DNA of 64,000 nucleotides from Roseomonas sp. E05 (lineage in GTDB: Bacteria; Pseudomonadota; Alphaproteobacteria; Acetobacterales; Acetobacteraceae). Below, piece by piece: positions 16,992 to 25,857 of the stretch (position 1 is the first letter of the stretch; each line of letters starts with the position of its first letter). Location: positions 1 through 64,000 of the forward strand of contig NZ_JASIRT010000002.1 of assembly GCF_030063475.1 (NCBI RefSeq). The letters are read 5' to 3'. Under the pieces are notes generated by a model, which was not told where the DNA came from, made no database searches, and was given only the letters and a program-made list of their open reading frames with translations. The translations under genes and the position numbers were made by a program.

Positions 16992-17098
16992 GCATCATCC
17001 CCATGGGCGCTTTCGCCCGACCAGGCGCCTCCACGGGCGGGAACCGCCGTCTGCCCTGCTGAGGCTGAACCACGGCGCCCGAACGGCGTTCATCTCCC

Positions 17099-17794
17099 AT
17101 GACCTCCGCAGCACCAGCCGCCTTGGCCCCGCAGAAGGAGCCTTTTGATTTCGACGAGGTGTTCCGCCGCCTGCGCGCCGCCGTCGCCAGCCTGCGCAAG
17201 GCCGCAATGTTCGAACTGCAGGACCGCGGCCATGGCAGCCTGTTCGAACAGCTCGTGGCCAGCCTCATCTCGGCGCGCACCCGCGACGAGACGACAATTC
17301 CCGTCTGCCTGCGCCTCTTCGCCGTGGCGCGCACACCCGAGCGAATGGCCTCCCTGGACGAGCCGGCGCTTGTGCGCCTCCTGCACGGCGCCACTTTCCC
17401 CGAACCCAAGGCGCGCGACATCCTCGCTTTGTCGCGGCGCATCATGGGCGAGCTCGGCGGGGTGGTGCCGGACACGTCCGAGGGGCTGATGGCCTTCCAC
17501 GGCGTCGGCCCGAAGATCGCGGCGCTCACGCTCGGGGTTGCGCTCGGCCAACCGCGTATCGCCGTGGATGTCCATGTCCACCGCATCACCAACCGGTGGG
17601 GGATCGTGGCGGCATCCACGCCCGAGCGCACGCAGGCTGCGCTGGCGGCGGTGCTGCCCGAGCGCTACCGGGTGGAGATCAATGAGCGCCTGGTTCCCTT
17701 CGGCAAGCATGTCTGCACCGGCGAGCGGCCGCATTGTTCCCGCTGCGCACTGCTGAGCATGTGCCGCCAGGTCGGCGTGACCGCGCATCGCTGA
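17099..17794 (+). CDS. endonuclease III-like DNA glycosylase (HhH-GPD, 4Fe-4S)
   Basis: 231 residues. The helix-hairpin-helix segment FHGVGPKIAALTLG carries the catalytic Lys (139) and VDVHVHR the catalytic Asp (157), as in Nth. The iron-sulphur loop is complete: C206-x6-C213-x2-C216-x5-C222. It should excise damaged pyrimidines and nick abasic sites. Length is slightly above E. coli Nth (211). This divergent branch may coexist with a canonical nth elsewhere, so the symbol is withheld. Single gene. Confidence 0.87.
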   Translation: MTSAAPAALAPQKEPFDFDEVFRRLRAAVASLRKAAMFELQDRGHGSLFEQLVASLISARTRDETTIPVCLRLFAVARTPERMASLDEPALVRLLHGATFPEPKARDILALSRRIMGELGGVVPDTSEGLMAFHGVGPKIAALTLGVALGQPRIAVDVHVHRITNRWGIVAASTPERTQAALAAVLPERYRVEINERLVPFGKHVCTGERPHCSRCALLSMCRQVGVTAHR

Positions 17795-17859
17795 TCCCGG
17801 GGGCGAGACTTGGCTGCGCGGAAGACGGCGGGCATCCGGACCCGCGCATCGCTCCGGAA

Positions 17860-17905
17860 GAGGGGAGGGGGGCCTCCCGCGCGGGCGGCCCGCCCGGCTC
17901 CCCTC
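17860..17905. terminator. likely bidirectional terminator between convergent genes
   Basis: GAGGGGAG (17860-17867) pairs with CTCCCCTC (17898-17905), enclosing further GC-rich self-complementary sequence. It lies between the endonuclease III-like gene (plus) and the MetE-like gene (minus), overlapping the stop of the latter. Confidence 0.45.
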
Positions 17906-18938
17906 AGCCCTGCAATTCGCGCCGGACGATCGCCGCGCCCTCCACCATGGCCCGCAGCTTGCCGAAGGCACGGGGCCGGGGCAGGTACTTCATGCCGCAA
18001 TCCGGCGCAACGACCAGCCGCTCCGCCGGCAGCCTTTGCAGCCCGGCCCGGATGCGCTGAGCCACCGTCTCCGGCGTCTCCACATCGGTGCTGCCGAGGT
18101 CGATCACCCCGAGCATGATCCTCTTGCCCGGCAGGCCGTCGAGCACGGCGAGGTCGAGCTTCGGCTGCGCCGCCTCGATGGAAATGGTGCCGGCGGTGCA
18201 GTCGGCGAGCTGCGGCAGGAAGGAATAGCCGGAGGGCTTGTCCTTCACGACGGCCGCATAGCCGAAGCAGACATGCACGACCGTTTCGCCCTCCAGCCCC
18301 TCCAGCGCGCGGTTGAGGGCCTTCACGCCGAAGCGGGCGGCGGCCTCGGGCCGGGCCTGCATCCAGGGCTCGTCGAACTGGATGACGTCCACGCCGGCGG
18401 CCAGCAGGTCCTTCGCCTCCTCGTTCACCGCGGCGGCATAGTCCATCGCCATGGCTTCCTCGTCCCGGTAGTACTCGTCCGAGGCCTGCTGGGACAGGGT
18501 GAAGGCGCCGGGCAGGGTGATCTTGGTGCGGCGATCGGTGCTGGCGACGAGGAACTCGACGTCCCGCACCTCCACCGGGCGGTTGCGGCGGATTTTCCCG
18601 ATGACGCGCGGCACCAGCGTCTCCTTGCCGGCGCGGCCCATGGTGCGGGCGGGGTTGTCGACGTCCACCCCATCCAGCGCCAGGGCGAAGCGGTTGGAGT
18701 AGCTCTCCCGCCGGATCTCGCCATCGGTGATGATGTCGAGCCCGGCGCGCTCCATGTCGCGGATGGCGACCAGGGTCGCATCATCCTGCGCCTGTTCCAG
18801 CGCATCCTCGGCGACGCGCCACATCTGCTTCATCCGCACGCGGGGGACGAGGTTCTGCGCCAGCACGTTGCGATCCACCAGCCAGTCCGGCTGCGGGTAG
18901 CTGCCGACGACGGTGGTGGGCAGGAGGGTATTGGTCAT
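17904..18938 (-). CDS. MetE-like cobalamin-independent methionine synthase family protein (C-terminal domain type)
   Basis: 344 residues, equivalent to the catalytic C-terminal half of MetE only. Begins LLPTTVVGSYPQPDWL as the family does. The zinc ligands are present: H and C in VVHVCFG, Glu in SIEAAQPKLD, Cys in VAPDCGMKY. Such short proteins transfer methyl groups from various donors to a thiol; many are not methionine synthases. It is the last gene of the 12-gene minus run that includes an intradiol dioxygenase and importers, 3 bases after the DUF4440 gene. A role in handling a methyl or methoxy group of the imported compound is my inference. Confidence 0.85.
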   Translation of the reverse strand: MTNTLLPTTVVGSYPQPDWLVDRNVLAQNLVPRVRMKQMWRVAEDALEQAQDDATLVAIRDMERAGLDIITDGEIRRESYSNRFALALDGVDVDNPARTMGRAGKETLVPRVIGKIRRNRPVEVRDVEFLVASTDRRTKITLPGAFTLSQQASDEYYRDEEAMAMDYAAAVNEEAKDLLAAGVDVIQFDEPWMQARPEAAARFGVKALNRALEGLEGETVVHVCFGYAAVVKDKPSGYSFLPQLADCTAGTISIEAAQPKLDLAVLDGLPGKRIMLGVIDLGSTDVETPETVAQRIRAGLQRLPAERLVVAPDCGMKYLPRPRAFGKLRAMVEGAAIVRRELQG

Positions 18939-18941
18939 GCG

Positions 18942-19322
18942 TCAGACCTTCAGGCCAGGGGGCAGAGCGGTGGGCTGGTAGGCGAGGAGGCGCCATTCGC
19001 CGCCCTCCCGCGCCCAGAGCGCGAGGGTGAGGCTGGCGATACGCTTCTCTGCGCCGTTGCGGATGATGCGGGCGCTCATGCGGCCAAGCGCGGCGGCGCT
19101 GTCCGGCCCCGCTTCGAGCACCGTCTCCGTCTCGTGCCCGACCTCGAGATAGCGGAGGCTGCCGTCGGAAAGGCTGGCGAGGTATTCGGCCTTGCTGTCG
19201 CGCGTCGCGTCGGAATGCGCGTAGACGGCACGCTCGGAGAGCAGCGCGGCAAGGGCCGCGACATCCCCGCGCAGCATGGCGTCATAGCGCCGCGCCTCCA
19301 GGGCGCGGATCTCGTCCTGCAT
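18942..19322 (-). CDS. SnoaL/DUF4440-like NTF2-fold protein
   Basis: 126 residues: MQDEIRALEARRYDAMLRGD, then ALLSERAVYAHSDATRDSK, and the strand-rich C-terminus ending WRLLAYQPTALPPG. This is the NTF2-like cone fold typical of DUF4440. Such proteins can be small isomerases, hydrolases or lyases; the substrate is unknown. ATG 19322 is chosen, with GGGAGG five bases before it. Tightly placed between the dehydrogenase and the MetE-like gene. Confidence 0.82.
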   Translation of the reverse strand: MQDEIRALEARRYDAMLRGDVAALAALLSERAVYAHSDATRDSKAEYLASLSDGSLRYLEVGHETETVLEAGPDSAAALGRMSARIIRNGAEKRIASLTLALWAREGGEWRLLAYQPTALPPGLKV

Positions 19323-19342
19323 GGGCACCTCCCATCATGGGT

Positions 19343-20242
19343 TTAACGTGGGTTGGGCGCGAGCAGCCGCTCGGGCCAGGTGGCGAGACGGAAGAAATCA
19401 AGCTCGCCCTCGCCGCTGGCCTGATAGGCCGTGGCGAACTGGCGCGCGAGCGCGGCGAGCGGCATCGGCGCGCCCTCCCGCTGCCCCACGGCGAGCGCGA
19501 GGTCGAGATCCTTGGCGATGAGGTCGAGATCGGCGGTGGGCGTCCAGTCGCGCGCCTTCAGCATCTCGGCCTTGTAGGCCAGCAGCGGCGAGGCGATGAC
19601 GCTGTGCGACAGCGCCTCCACCATCGGCTCCCAGCCGAGCCCGAGCCGCCCACCGAAGGCCAGCGCCTCGCCGATCACCGCCGGGGTGAGGGCGACCACC
19701 AGGTTCACCATCAGCTTGACGGCCCGTGCCTCCTCGGCGGCGCCGCAGCGCAGCGTCTCCTTGCCCAGCACGCCGAGCAGTGGCGCGCAGCGCTCCAGCG
19801 CGATCTCGGGGCCGGAGGCGAAGAGGGTCAGCGCGCCGGCCGCCGCCGTGCTGGTGCTGCCGGAGACGGGGCAGCGCAGATAATCCGCCCCGCGCGCCGC
19901 CATCGCCTCCGCCACCTGCGCGGAACTGGCCGGCGAAACAGTGCTGAGGTCGATGAAAACCTGACTTGGCCGGATCGTCTCGGTGAGGCCGCCAGGGCCG
20001 AGGGTCACCGCCAGCAGCGCGGCATCGTTCGGCACCATGGAGAGGATGATGTCGGCCTCATCCGCCAGGGCCGCCGCGGTGGCGGCGGGGCGCAGGCCGG
20101 CACCGGCCAGGGCGGCGAGGCGCGCGGGTTCGGTATCCGTCGCCGTGACGCTCGCCCCCGCCTCCAGCAGGCGGCGGCAGAGCGGCGTGCCCATCCTCCC
20201 GACGCCGATCCAGCCCAGCTTCCAGCCCTGCAGCGCGCCCAT
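19343..20242 (-). CDS. NAD(P)-dependent oxidoreductase, 3-hydroxyisobutyrate dehydrogenase family
   Basis: 299 residues from ATG 20242, preceded by GAGGGAGG. The Rossmann start GWIGVGRMGTPLCRRLLEAG, the substrate loop CPVSGSTSTAAAGALTLFASG and the catalytic Lys region AVKLMVNLVVALTP are in family order. These enzymes oxidise beta-hydroxy acids in the cytoplasm. Inside the catabolic operon it probably acts on an intermediate of the imported compound; the exact substrate is not readable. Confidence 0.88.
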   Translation of the reverse strand: MGALQGWKLGWIGVGRMGTPLCRRLLEAGASVTATDTEPARLAALAGAGLRPAATAAALADEADIILSMVPNDAALLAVTLGPGGLTETIRPSQVFIDLSTVSPASSAQVAEAMAARGADYLRCPVSGSTSTAAAGALTLFASGPEIALERCAPLLGVLGKETLRCGAAEEARAVKLMVNLVVALTPAVIGEALAFGGRLGLGWEPMVEALSHSVIASPLLAYKAEMLKARDWTPTADLDLIAKDLDLALAVGQREGAPMPLAALARQFATAYQASGEGELDFFRLATWPERLLAPNPR

Positions 20243-20258
20243 GCTCACCGCCTCCCTC

Positions 20259-20990
20259 TCACAGGCCGAGATAGAATTTGCGGACCAGCTCGCTGTCCCC
20301 GAGCGCGGCCGGGGAGTCGCCCTGGAACGCCACCTGGCCGTGTACCAGGACATAGCCGCGGTCGGCGATGCGGATGGCCTGGTGGAAGTTCTGCTCGGCC
20401 ATCAGCACGGTCAGTCCCAGCTTCTCCTTCAGCTCACCGATCTTCTCGATGGTGCGCGCCACGAGGATGGGCGCGAGACCGACGGAAGGCTCGTCCACCA
20501 GCAGGATCTTCGGCGCGCACATCACGGCGCGGCCGAGCGCCACCATCTGCTGCTCGCCCCCGCTCATGCTGCCCACCGGCTGCGCGCGCCGTTCCTTCAG
20601 CCGCGGAAAGGCGTCGTAGCAGAAGTCCAGGTTGCGCCGGATGGCCGCGCGGGCGGTGCGGCGATAGGCGCCGAGCAGCAGGTTCTCCTCCACCGAAAGC
20701 CGTGGAAACAGCCGCCGCCCCTCCGGCACCAGGGCGATGCCGAGATCGACGATCTCCTCCGGCGAGCGGCCCACCAGCTCCACCTGCCGGCCCTCGATGG
20801 TGGCGAGGATGCGCCCGCGCGCCGGTCGCAGCAGGCCGAGGATGCAGCGCATCAGCGTCGTCTTGCCATTGCCGTTGGTGCCGAGCAGAGCGACCGTCTC
20901 GCCTGCCGCCACGGAGAGGGAGACGCCGTCCAGCGCGCGCACCGCGCCATAGCCGGCATCCAGATCCTCGATGAGCAGGCTAGCGGCCAA
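20259..20990 (-). CDS. branched-chain-type ABC importer ATPase (LivF type)
   Basis: 243 residues from a TTG at 20990 (AASLLIEDLDAGYGAVRALD follows). This start lies inside the last 11 bases of the LivG-type gene with GGAGGAGG upstream; an ATG further up lies inside that gene. Walker A GTNGNGKTT, signature MSGGEQQM, Walker B ILLVDEPSVGL, and the LivF-typical VLMAEQNF are present. Powers the HAAT-type importer with the LivG protein. Confidence 0.92.
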   Translation of the reverse strand: MAASLLIEDLDAGYGAVRALDGVSLSVAAGETVALLGTNGNGKTTLMRCILGLLRPARGRILATIEGRQVELVGRSPEEIVDLGIALVPEGRRLFPRLSVEENLLLGAYRRTARAAIRRNLDFCYDAFPRLKERRAQPVGSMSGGEQQMVALGRAVMCAPKILLVDEPSVGLAPILVARTIEKIGELKEKLGLTVLMAEQNFHQAIRIADRGYVLVHGQVAFQGDSPAALGDSELVRKFYLGL

Positions 20991-21693
20991 GATAGGCCTC
21001 CTCCACCTCGGGCAGGGCAAGCACGGCGCGCGGCTCGCCATCCGCCACCTTGCGCCCGGCCACCAGCACCGCAAGACGCTGGGAGAATTCGGTGACGGCG
21101 CGCATGACGTGCTCGATCATGATGATGGTGGTGCCGCCCGCGTTCAGCCGGAACAGCAGGGCGAGGATCTGGTCCACCTCGGTGTGGGACAGCCCGGCCA
21201 TGGCCTCGTCGGCGATCAGCAGTTCCGGCCGCAGGGCGGTGGCACGGGCAAGTTCCAGGCGGCGCAGTTCGACCTGGGTCAGTTCCTTCGGCATCCGGTG
21301 CGCCTTGCCGGCCAGTTCAACGGCCTCCAGGCATTCCATGGCCCGCGCCTCGGTGGCGGCCTCGCGCCCCGCATAGGCGAGGGGGACGCGGATATTCTCG
21401 ATCACCGTCAGGCCGCGGAAGGGGCGCGGAAGCTGGAAGGTGCGCGCCAGCCCGCGCCGGGCGCGCTCATGCGGCTTCAGCCCGGCGAGCTTCTGGCCCT
21501 GGAAGGTGAAGGCGCCGTCATGGCTGGCGAAGGCGCCGGCGAGGCAATTGGTGAAGGTGCTCTTGCCCGAGCCGTTCGGCCCGATCAGCCCCAGCCGCTC
21601 CCCGGCGCGAACTTCCAGGTCGACGCCGGACAGTGCGGTGAAGCCGCCGAAGCGCTTGCCGACACCCTCGGCGCGCAGGACGATATCGTTCAT
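20980..21693 (-). CDS. branched-chain-type ABC importer ATPase (LivG type) with atypical signature motif
   Basis: 237 residues. Walker A GPNGSGKST and Walker B LLIADEAMAGL are good, and ARTFQLPRPFRGLTVIENI is typical LivG. The ABC signature, normally LSGGQ, reads LTQVELRRLELARA. A related non-canonical form occurs in some LivG subfamilies, so the ATPase is probably active. Overlaps LivM by 4 and LivF by 11 bases. Confidence 0.92.
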   Translation of the reverse strand: MNDIVLRAEGVGKRFGGFTALSGVDLEVRAGERLGLIGPNGSGKSTFTNCLAGAFASHDGAFTFQGQKLAGLKPHERARRGLARTFQLPRPFRGLTVIENIRVPLAYAGREAATEARAMECLEAVELAGKAHRMPKELTQVELRRLELARATALRPELLIADEAMAGLSHTEVDQILALLFRLNAGGTTIIMIEHVMRAVTEFSQRLAVLVAGRKVADGEPRAVLALPEVEEAYLGR

Positions 21694-22670
21694 CGCCGCC
21701 CCCGGAACAGCCCGATGATGCCGTGCGGTGCGATGCAGACGAAGACCACCAGCACGCCACCCACGATCAGCAGGTTGGCGGCGGAGGAAATCGTCACCGT
21801 CGCTGCCTGCTGCAGCGAGGCGAGCAGCACGGCGCCGATCAGCGGCCCCGCCCAGCTCGCGGTACCGCCGATCAGCGGCATGGCGATGGCGTTCACCGCA
21901 TAGGCCAGGCCGAAGGCCGAGTTGGGCTCCACATAGGAACCGAGATAGGGCAGGGGAGCGCCGGCCACCGCCATCATGGCGCCGCTGATCGTCGTCGCCA
22001 CCAGCTTGAGGCGCAGCGTCGGCACGCCGGCTGCTTCCGCCGCCGCCTCATCGTCGCGCAGGGCGGCGAGGCCGAGGCCGAGGCGGGACTTCTCGATGGT
22101 CCGCGCGATGGCGACGGCCAGCGCTGCCAGCACCACCGCCACGGCGCAGAGAAGCCCGCTGTAGCTGTCGAAGCCGAGCGGCACCTCGCGCGGCCGCAGC
22201 ACATAGGCGCCGCGCGATCCGCCGACATAGCTCCAGTTCACCACCAGGGTCTGCAGCACCACGGCGAGGCAGAGCGTGGCGATGGCGAAATAGGCGCCGC
22301 GCAGCCGCAATGTCAGCACGCCGGTGCCGAGGCCGAGCGCACCGCCCACCACCGCTGCGAAGCCGATGCAGGGCAGCAACCCCAAGCCCAAGGCCTTGCC
22401 GATGGCGACGGTGGTATAGGCGCCGGCGGCGAAGAAGGCGGCGGCGCCGAAATTCACATAGCCCGCATAGCCGCCCAGGATGTTCCAGGCGGTGGCGAGC
22501 ACGACGTATTGCAGCACGAAGGTGGCGGCGAAATAGGCATATTCGCTGCCGAGGCCGCGCAGCGCCAGGATCAGCAGCAGCGCCGCGACGGCGGCGGCCA
22601 GCCAGAAGCCGGCATGGCCCAGGCGGCGCGGGGCCGCCAGCGGCACGGCACGGAGCGCGGCGCCGCTCAT
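21690..22670 (-). CDS. branched-chain-type ABC importer permease (LivM type)
   Basis: 326 residues and about nine membrane helices. The family motif GGYAGYVNFGAAAFFAAGAY near residue 70 and RLRGAYFAIATLCLAV follow LivM. The EAA-like loop ALRDDEAAAEAAGVP contacts the ATPase. 4-base overlaps with LivH and LivG suggest translational coupling. Confidence 0.92.
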   Translation of the reverse strand: MSGAALRAVPLAAPRRLGHAGFWLAAAVAALLLILALRGLGSEYAYFAATFVLQYVVLATAWNILGGYAGYVNFGAAAFFAAGAYTTVAIGKALGLGLLPCIGFAAVVGGALGLGTGVLTLRLRGAYFAIATLCLAVVLQTLVVNWSYVGGSRGAYVLRPREVPLGFDSYSGLLCAVAVVLAALAVAIARTIEKSRLGLGLAALRDDEAAAEAAGVPTLRLKLVATTISGAMMAVAGAPLPYLGSYVEPNSAFGLAYAVNAIAMPLIGGTASWAGPLIGAVLLASLQQAATVTISSAANLLIVGGVLVVFVCIAPHGIIGLFRGRR

Positions 22671-23548
22671 GCCGCGCGCCCGAACAGGCCCTGCGGCCGG
22701 ATCGCCAGCACCAGCAGCAGGCAGCCGAAGGCCACGGCAGGCGACCAGGAGGGGCCGTAGAAGGTGGCCGTCACGTTCTCCACCACGCCGAAGGCCAGCG
22801 CCGCCAGCACGCAGCCGCCCAGCGAGGCCAGCCCGCCCATGATGACGATGGCGAAGACGCGGCCGATGAAGACATGGCCGGACCAGGCATCCACCGGCTG
22901 CACCACCACCAGCGCACCGCCGGCCAGCGCCGCCATGGCGATCGAGATGCCGAAGGCGAGGCGCTTGATGCGCACGGGATCGATGGCCAGAAGCCGCAGC
23001 GCCTCGCGGTCCTGCGCCACGGCGGCGATGGCGCGGCCGGTGAAGGTCCGGCGCAGGAAGAGCGCCAGCGCACCGATCGCCGCGAGCGCTACCGCTGCCG
23101 GCACCAGCATGCGCAGCGGCAGGTCGATCTCCCCCAGACGCCAGGTGGTGCCGGCATAGGCAGCGTCGGCGAAGTGCTGCTCCGGCCCGACCGCGAGCAC
23201 CAGCCCGACCTCGATCAGGAACATCACGCCGAAGAAGAAGGCGAGGCCCTGGATGGCCTCGTCGCCGCGCCGCTCGAAGAAGTGGTGGTAGGCGACGTAG
23301 ATCGCCGCGCCCAGTGCCCAGAAGGCCGGCGCCAGCAGCAGGGAGAGCAGCAGCGGGTCGAGCCCTGTCGCCGACCAGAGCAGCGCAACGAGCAGCGCGC
23401 CCAGCACCATGAAGGCGGGATGGGCGATGTTGACCACGTCCAGCATGCCGAAGGAGACGGAGAGGCCCGCCGCCGCCGCGGCATAAAGGCCGCCCAGCAG
23501 CAGGCCCGAGACGACCCCGTTCAGGAGGAGGGCGAGGCCCGGGTCCAT
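22667..23548 (-). CDS. branched-chain-type ABC importer permease (LivH type)
   Basis: 293 residues from the ATG at 23548, which shares one base with the stop of the binding-protein gene (TGATG). About eight membrane helices; GLYAAAAAGLSVSFGMLDVV with NIAHPAFMVLGA is the LivH hallmark. Upstream in-frame extension is antisense-quality and rejected. Confidence 0.92.
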   Translation of the reverse strand: MDPGLALLLNGVVSGLLLGGLYAAAAAGLSVSFGMLDVVNIAHPAFMVLGALLVALLWSATGLDPLLLSLLLAPAFWALGAAIYVAYHHFFERRGDEAIQGLAFFFGVMFLIEVGLVLAVGPEQHFADAAYAGTTWRLGEIDLPLRMLVPAAVALAAIGALALFLRRTFTGRAIAAVAQDREALRLLAIDPVRIKRLAFGISIAMAALAGGALVVVQPVDAWSGHVFIGRVFAIVIMGGLASLGGCVLAALAFGVVENVTATFYGPSWSPAVAFGCLLLVLAIRPQGLFGRAA

Positions 23549-24811
23549 CAGGCGCCCGCCGTATAGGGCTTGCGCAGCTCGCCGGACTTGTAGCGCGGCG
23601 GGTAGAGGATCACCTGCGTGCCCGGCTTGCGGAACTGCTCGATGCCGTTGCCCTGTACGCCCTGATACTGGGTGTAGAGATTGCGCTCCTCGGTCCATTC
23701 GCCCATTGCGTCGAAGCGCAGAGGGCCGATCACCGTGTCGAACTGGTTGGCGTGCATGTCGGCCGCGAGCGCCGCCTGGTCCAGGCTGCCGACGCGCCGC
23801 ACGGCCTGTTCCAGCACCTGCATCTGGGTATAGGCCAGCGGCGGCACGTAATGGCCGAGCGCGTCGGCGCCTTCCTTGGCCGCCAGCGGCTGGTAGCGCT
23901 CGATCAGTGCCTGGGTGCCGGGAAACTGCAGCGTCGGCTCCGGCGCATAGACGTCCCAGACCACCAGGTTGTTCAGGATCGGCCCGAGCTGCAGCTTCTG
24001 CGCGGTGATGTGCGGCCCGATCATCGGCCCGCCGAACAACTGGAAGTTCACCCGCAGCTCACTCGCCGCGCGCAGCATGCCCGCGGTGTCCGGCGGGTAG
24101 GAGCCGACGAAGACGATATCCGGCCGCGCCGCCTGCACCGAGCGCAGGATGGGCGTGAAATCCACCGTGCTCGGCGGATAGGCGCGGTCATAGACCACGC
24201 GCAGCCCATGCTGCTTCGCCAGGTAGCGCGCGCTCTCGGCGGTGCGCTGGTGGAAGTCGCTGTCCAGGTTCACCAGCGCAATGCTGCGCGGCTTCGGGTC
24301 CATCGCCATGGCGATGTCGAGAAAGCCCCTGGCGAAGGTCTCCTTCACGTCGGAGCCGGCAGGATTGATGGAGAAGTAGCGGTCGTACTTGAAGTCGCTG
24401 TTCACGCCGGTGCCGAAGAGCGACACGAAGGTCATGTTCCGCTGCATCACGACCGGCATGGCCGGCGCGATGATGGCGGTGGCATAGCCGGAGACGACGA
24501 GGTCCACTTTGTCCACGTCGAGCAGCTTGGTGTAGATGCCCGGCACCTGGGCGCCGGTGCTCTGGTCGTCGTAATAGACCAGCTCGACGGGGCGGCCGAG
24601 CAGTCCGCCCCTGGCGTTCACCTCCTCCGCCCAGATTCGGTGCGCCAGCAGGGCAGGGCGCCCATTGCCGGCCAGCCCGCCCGAGAGCGACATGGAATAG
24701 CCGATGCGGATCGGCGGACCCGAAGGCGCCGTCTGCGCGCACAGTGGCCGGCACGGCCGCCGCCGCCGCCAGGGCGAGGCGGCCCAGGTCGCGCCTGCTG
24801 ATGTCTCTCAT
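23548..24811 (-). CDS. branched-chain-type ABC importer binding protein, frameshifted after the signal peptide
   Basis: The start at 24811 has an ideal AGGAGGAGG and encodes a Tat-like signal peptide, MRDISRRDLGRLALAAAAA with VPATVRA. The mature protein, PPIRIGYSMSLSGGLAGNG onward, is in a different frame and is otherwise complete (381 residues from the first in-frame ATG at 24693, ending KPYTAGA). The two frames meet between about 24730 and 24765, where the mature frame reads AQTAPSG, a natural post-cleavage sequence. One base gained or lost would restore it. Family: HAAT type I binding protein (LivK-like). As written, only a leaderless cytoplasmic form could be made. Confidence 0.8.
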
Positions 24812-24874
24812 GGAACCTCCTCCTGCGGCCCGGTTTCTCTGCCCGTGGCTCGCGTGTCGTGTCGGGTGGCGCGG

Positions 24875-25780
24875 CTACTCCGCCGCGACTTTCGAGGGGT
24901 CCGCCCCCACGCGGGCCGAGGTGTCGTGCGGGGCGCGGCGCGCGATGCGGAAGTCGTAGCGCACGCTCGGCAGATCCGGCGCGGGCGAGCCTTCCAGGCC
25001 GGTTTGCAGCCGCACGACAAGGGATTCCGAGACGCCGAAGACCGTGTCGGAATCGATATGCGGATCGTCGCCGAGATAGAGCGCCGTCACCAGCTCGCGG
25101 TAGCCCTCGGCACCGATCAGCATGTGGATGTGGGCGGGGCGGAAGCCGTGGCGGCCCTGCTTCCGCACCAGTTCGCCCACCGGCCCGTCCATCGGGATCG
25201 AATAGCCGAGCGGGACGAGCGTGCGGATGGCGTAGCGGCCCTCGGCATCCGTGCGGAACTGGCCGCGCATGTCCATCACATCGGGGTCGTTGGTTTGCAG
25301 GTCGTAGGCGCCGTCGGCATCGGTCTGCCAGATCTCGACTACGGCATTGGGCACGCCTTCGCCGGCCTCGTTCAGCACCCGCCCGAAGAGCATCATCTCC
25401 GGCCCCTTGGCATGCGCGGCGATGCTCTCGCCATAGCCGTATTGCGGCGAGGCCTCGCGGTAGAAGGGGCCGAGCAGGCTGGTCTCGGTGGCTTCGCCGG
25501 TGCGGTTGGCCTGGTCGTCCATCAGGTTGACCAGCCGTGACAGGCCGAGCGTGTCCGAGAGCAGGATGAACTCCTGCCGGATCGGCGTGCAGGCCTGACC
25601 CACGCGGGTGAGGAAGCCGATGGCGGCGAGCCATTCGGCGGGGGTGAGTTTCACCTCGCGGGCGAAGTCGTGCAGGTGCCGGACGAGGCTTTCCATCACC
25701 TCCCGCAGGCGCGGGTCGGAGGTGGAGGCCATCTGTGCGATCACCGCGTCCGTGACGGTGCTCTGGTCCAGGTCAGCCAT
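24875..25780 (-). CDS. intradiol ring-cleavage dioxygenase (catechol/hydroxyquinol 1,2-dioxygenase family)
   Basis: 301 residues. The N-terminal dimerisation domain (about 10-95: DPRLREVMESLVRHLHDFAR, RQEFILLSDTLGLSRLV) is the catechol/hydroxyquinol type. The four Fe(III) ligands are readable: Y159 (DGAYDLQ), Y193 (VPLGYSIP), H217 and H219 (RPAHIHM), with the same 24-residue Tyr-His spacing as CatA. It cleaves a vicinal diol ring between the hydroxyls to give a muconate. The N-terminal domain looks most like hydroxyquinol enzymes, but catechol cannot be excluded. Sits between the Bug receptor and the ABC importer genes. Confidence 0.9.
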   Translation of the reverse strand: MADLDQSTVTDAVIAQMASTSDPRLREVMESLVRHLHDFAREVKLTPAEWLAAIGFLTRVGQACTPIRQEFILLSDTLGLSRLVNLMDDQANRTGEATETSLLGPFYREASPQYGYGESIAAHAKGPEMMLFGRVLNEAGEGVPNAVVEIWQTDADGAYDLQTNDPDVMDMRGQFRTDAEGRYAIRTLVPLGYSIPMDGPVGELVRKQGRHGFRPAHIHMLIGAEGYRELVTALYLGDDPHIDSDTVFGVSESLVVRLQTGLEGSPAPDLPSVRYDFRIARRAPHDTSARVGADPSKVAAE

Positions 25781-25857
25781 CTCTTGTGTCCTCCATCCGG
25801 GGCGGCTTCTCCGGCTCGCCCTCGGTCGCACGTCTTGGTGGGGCGCGTGCCCTGCCC

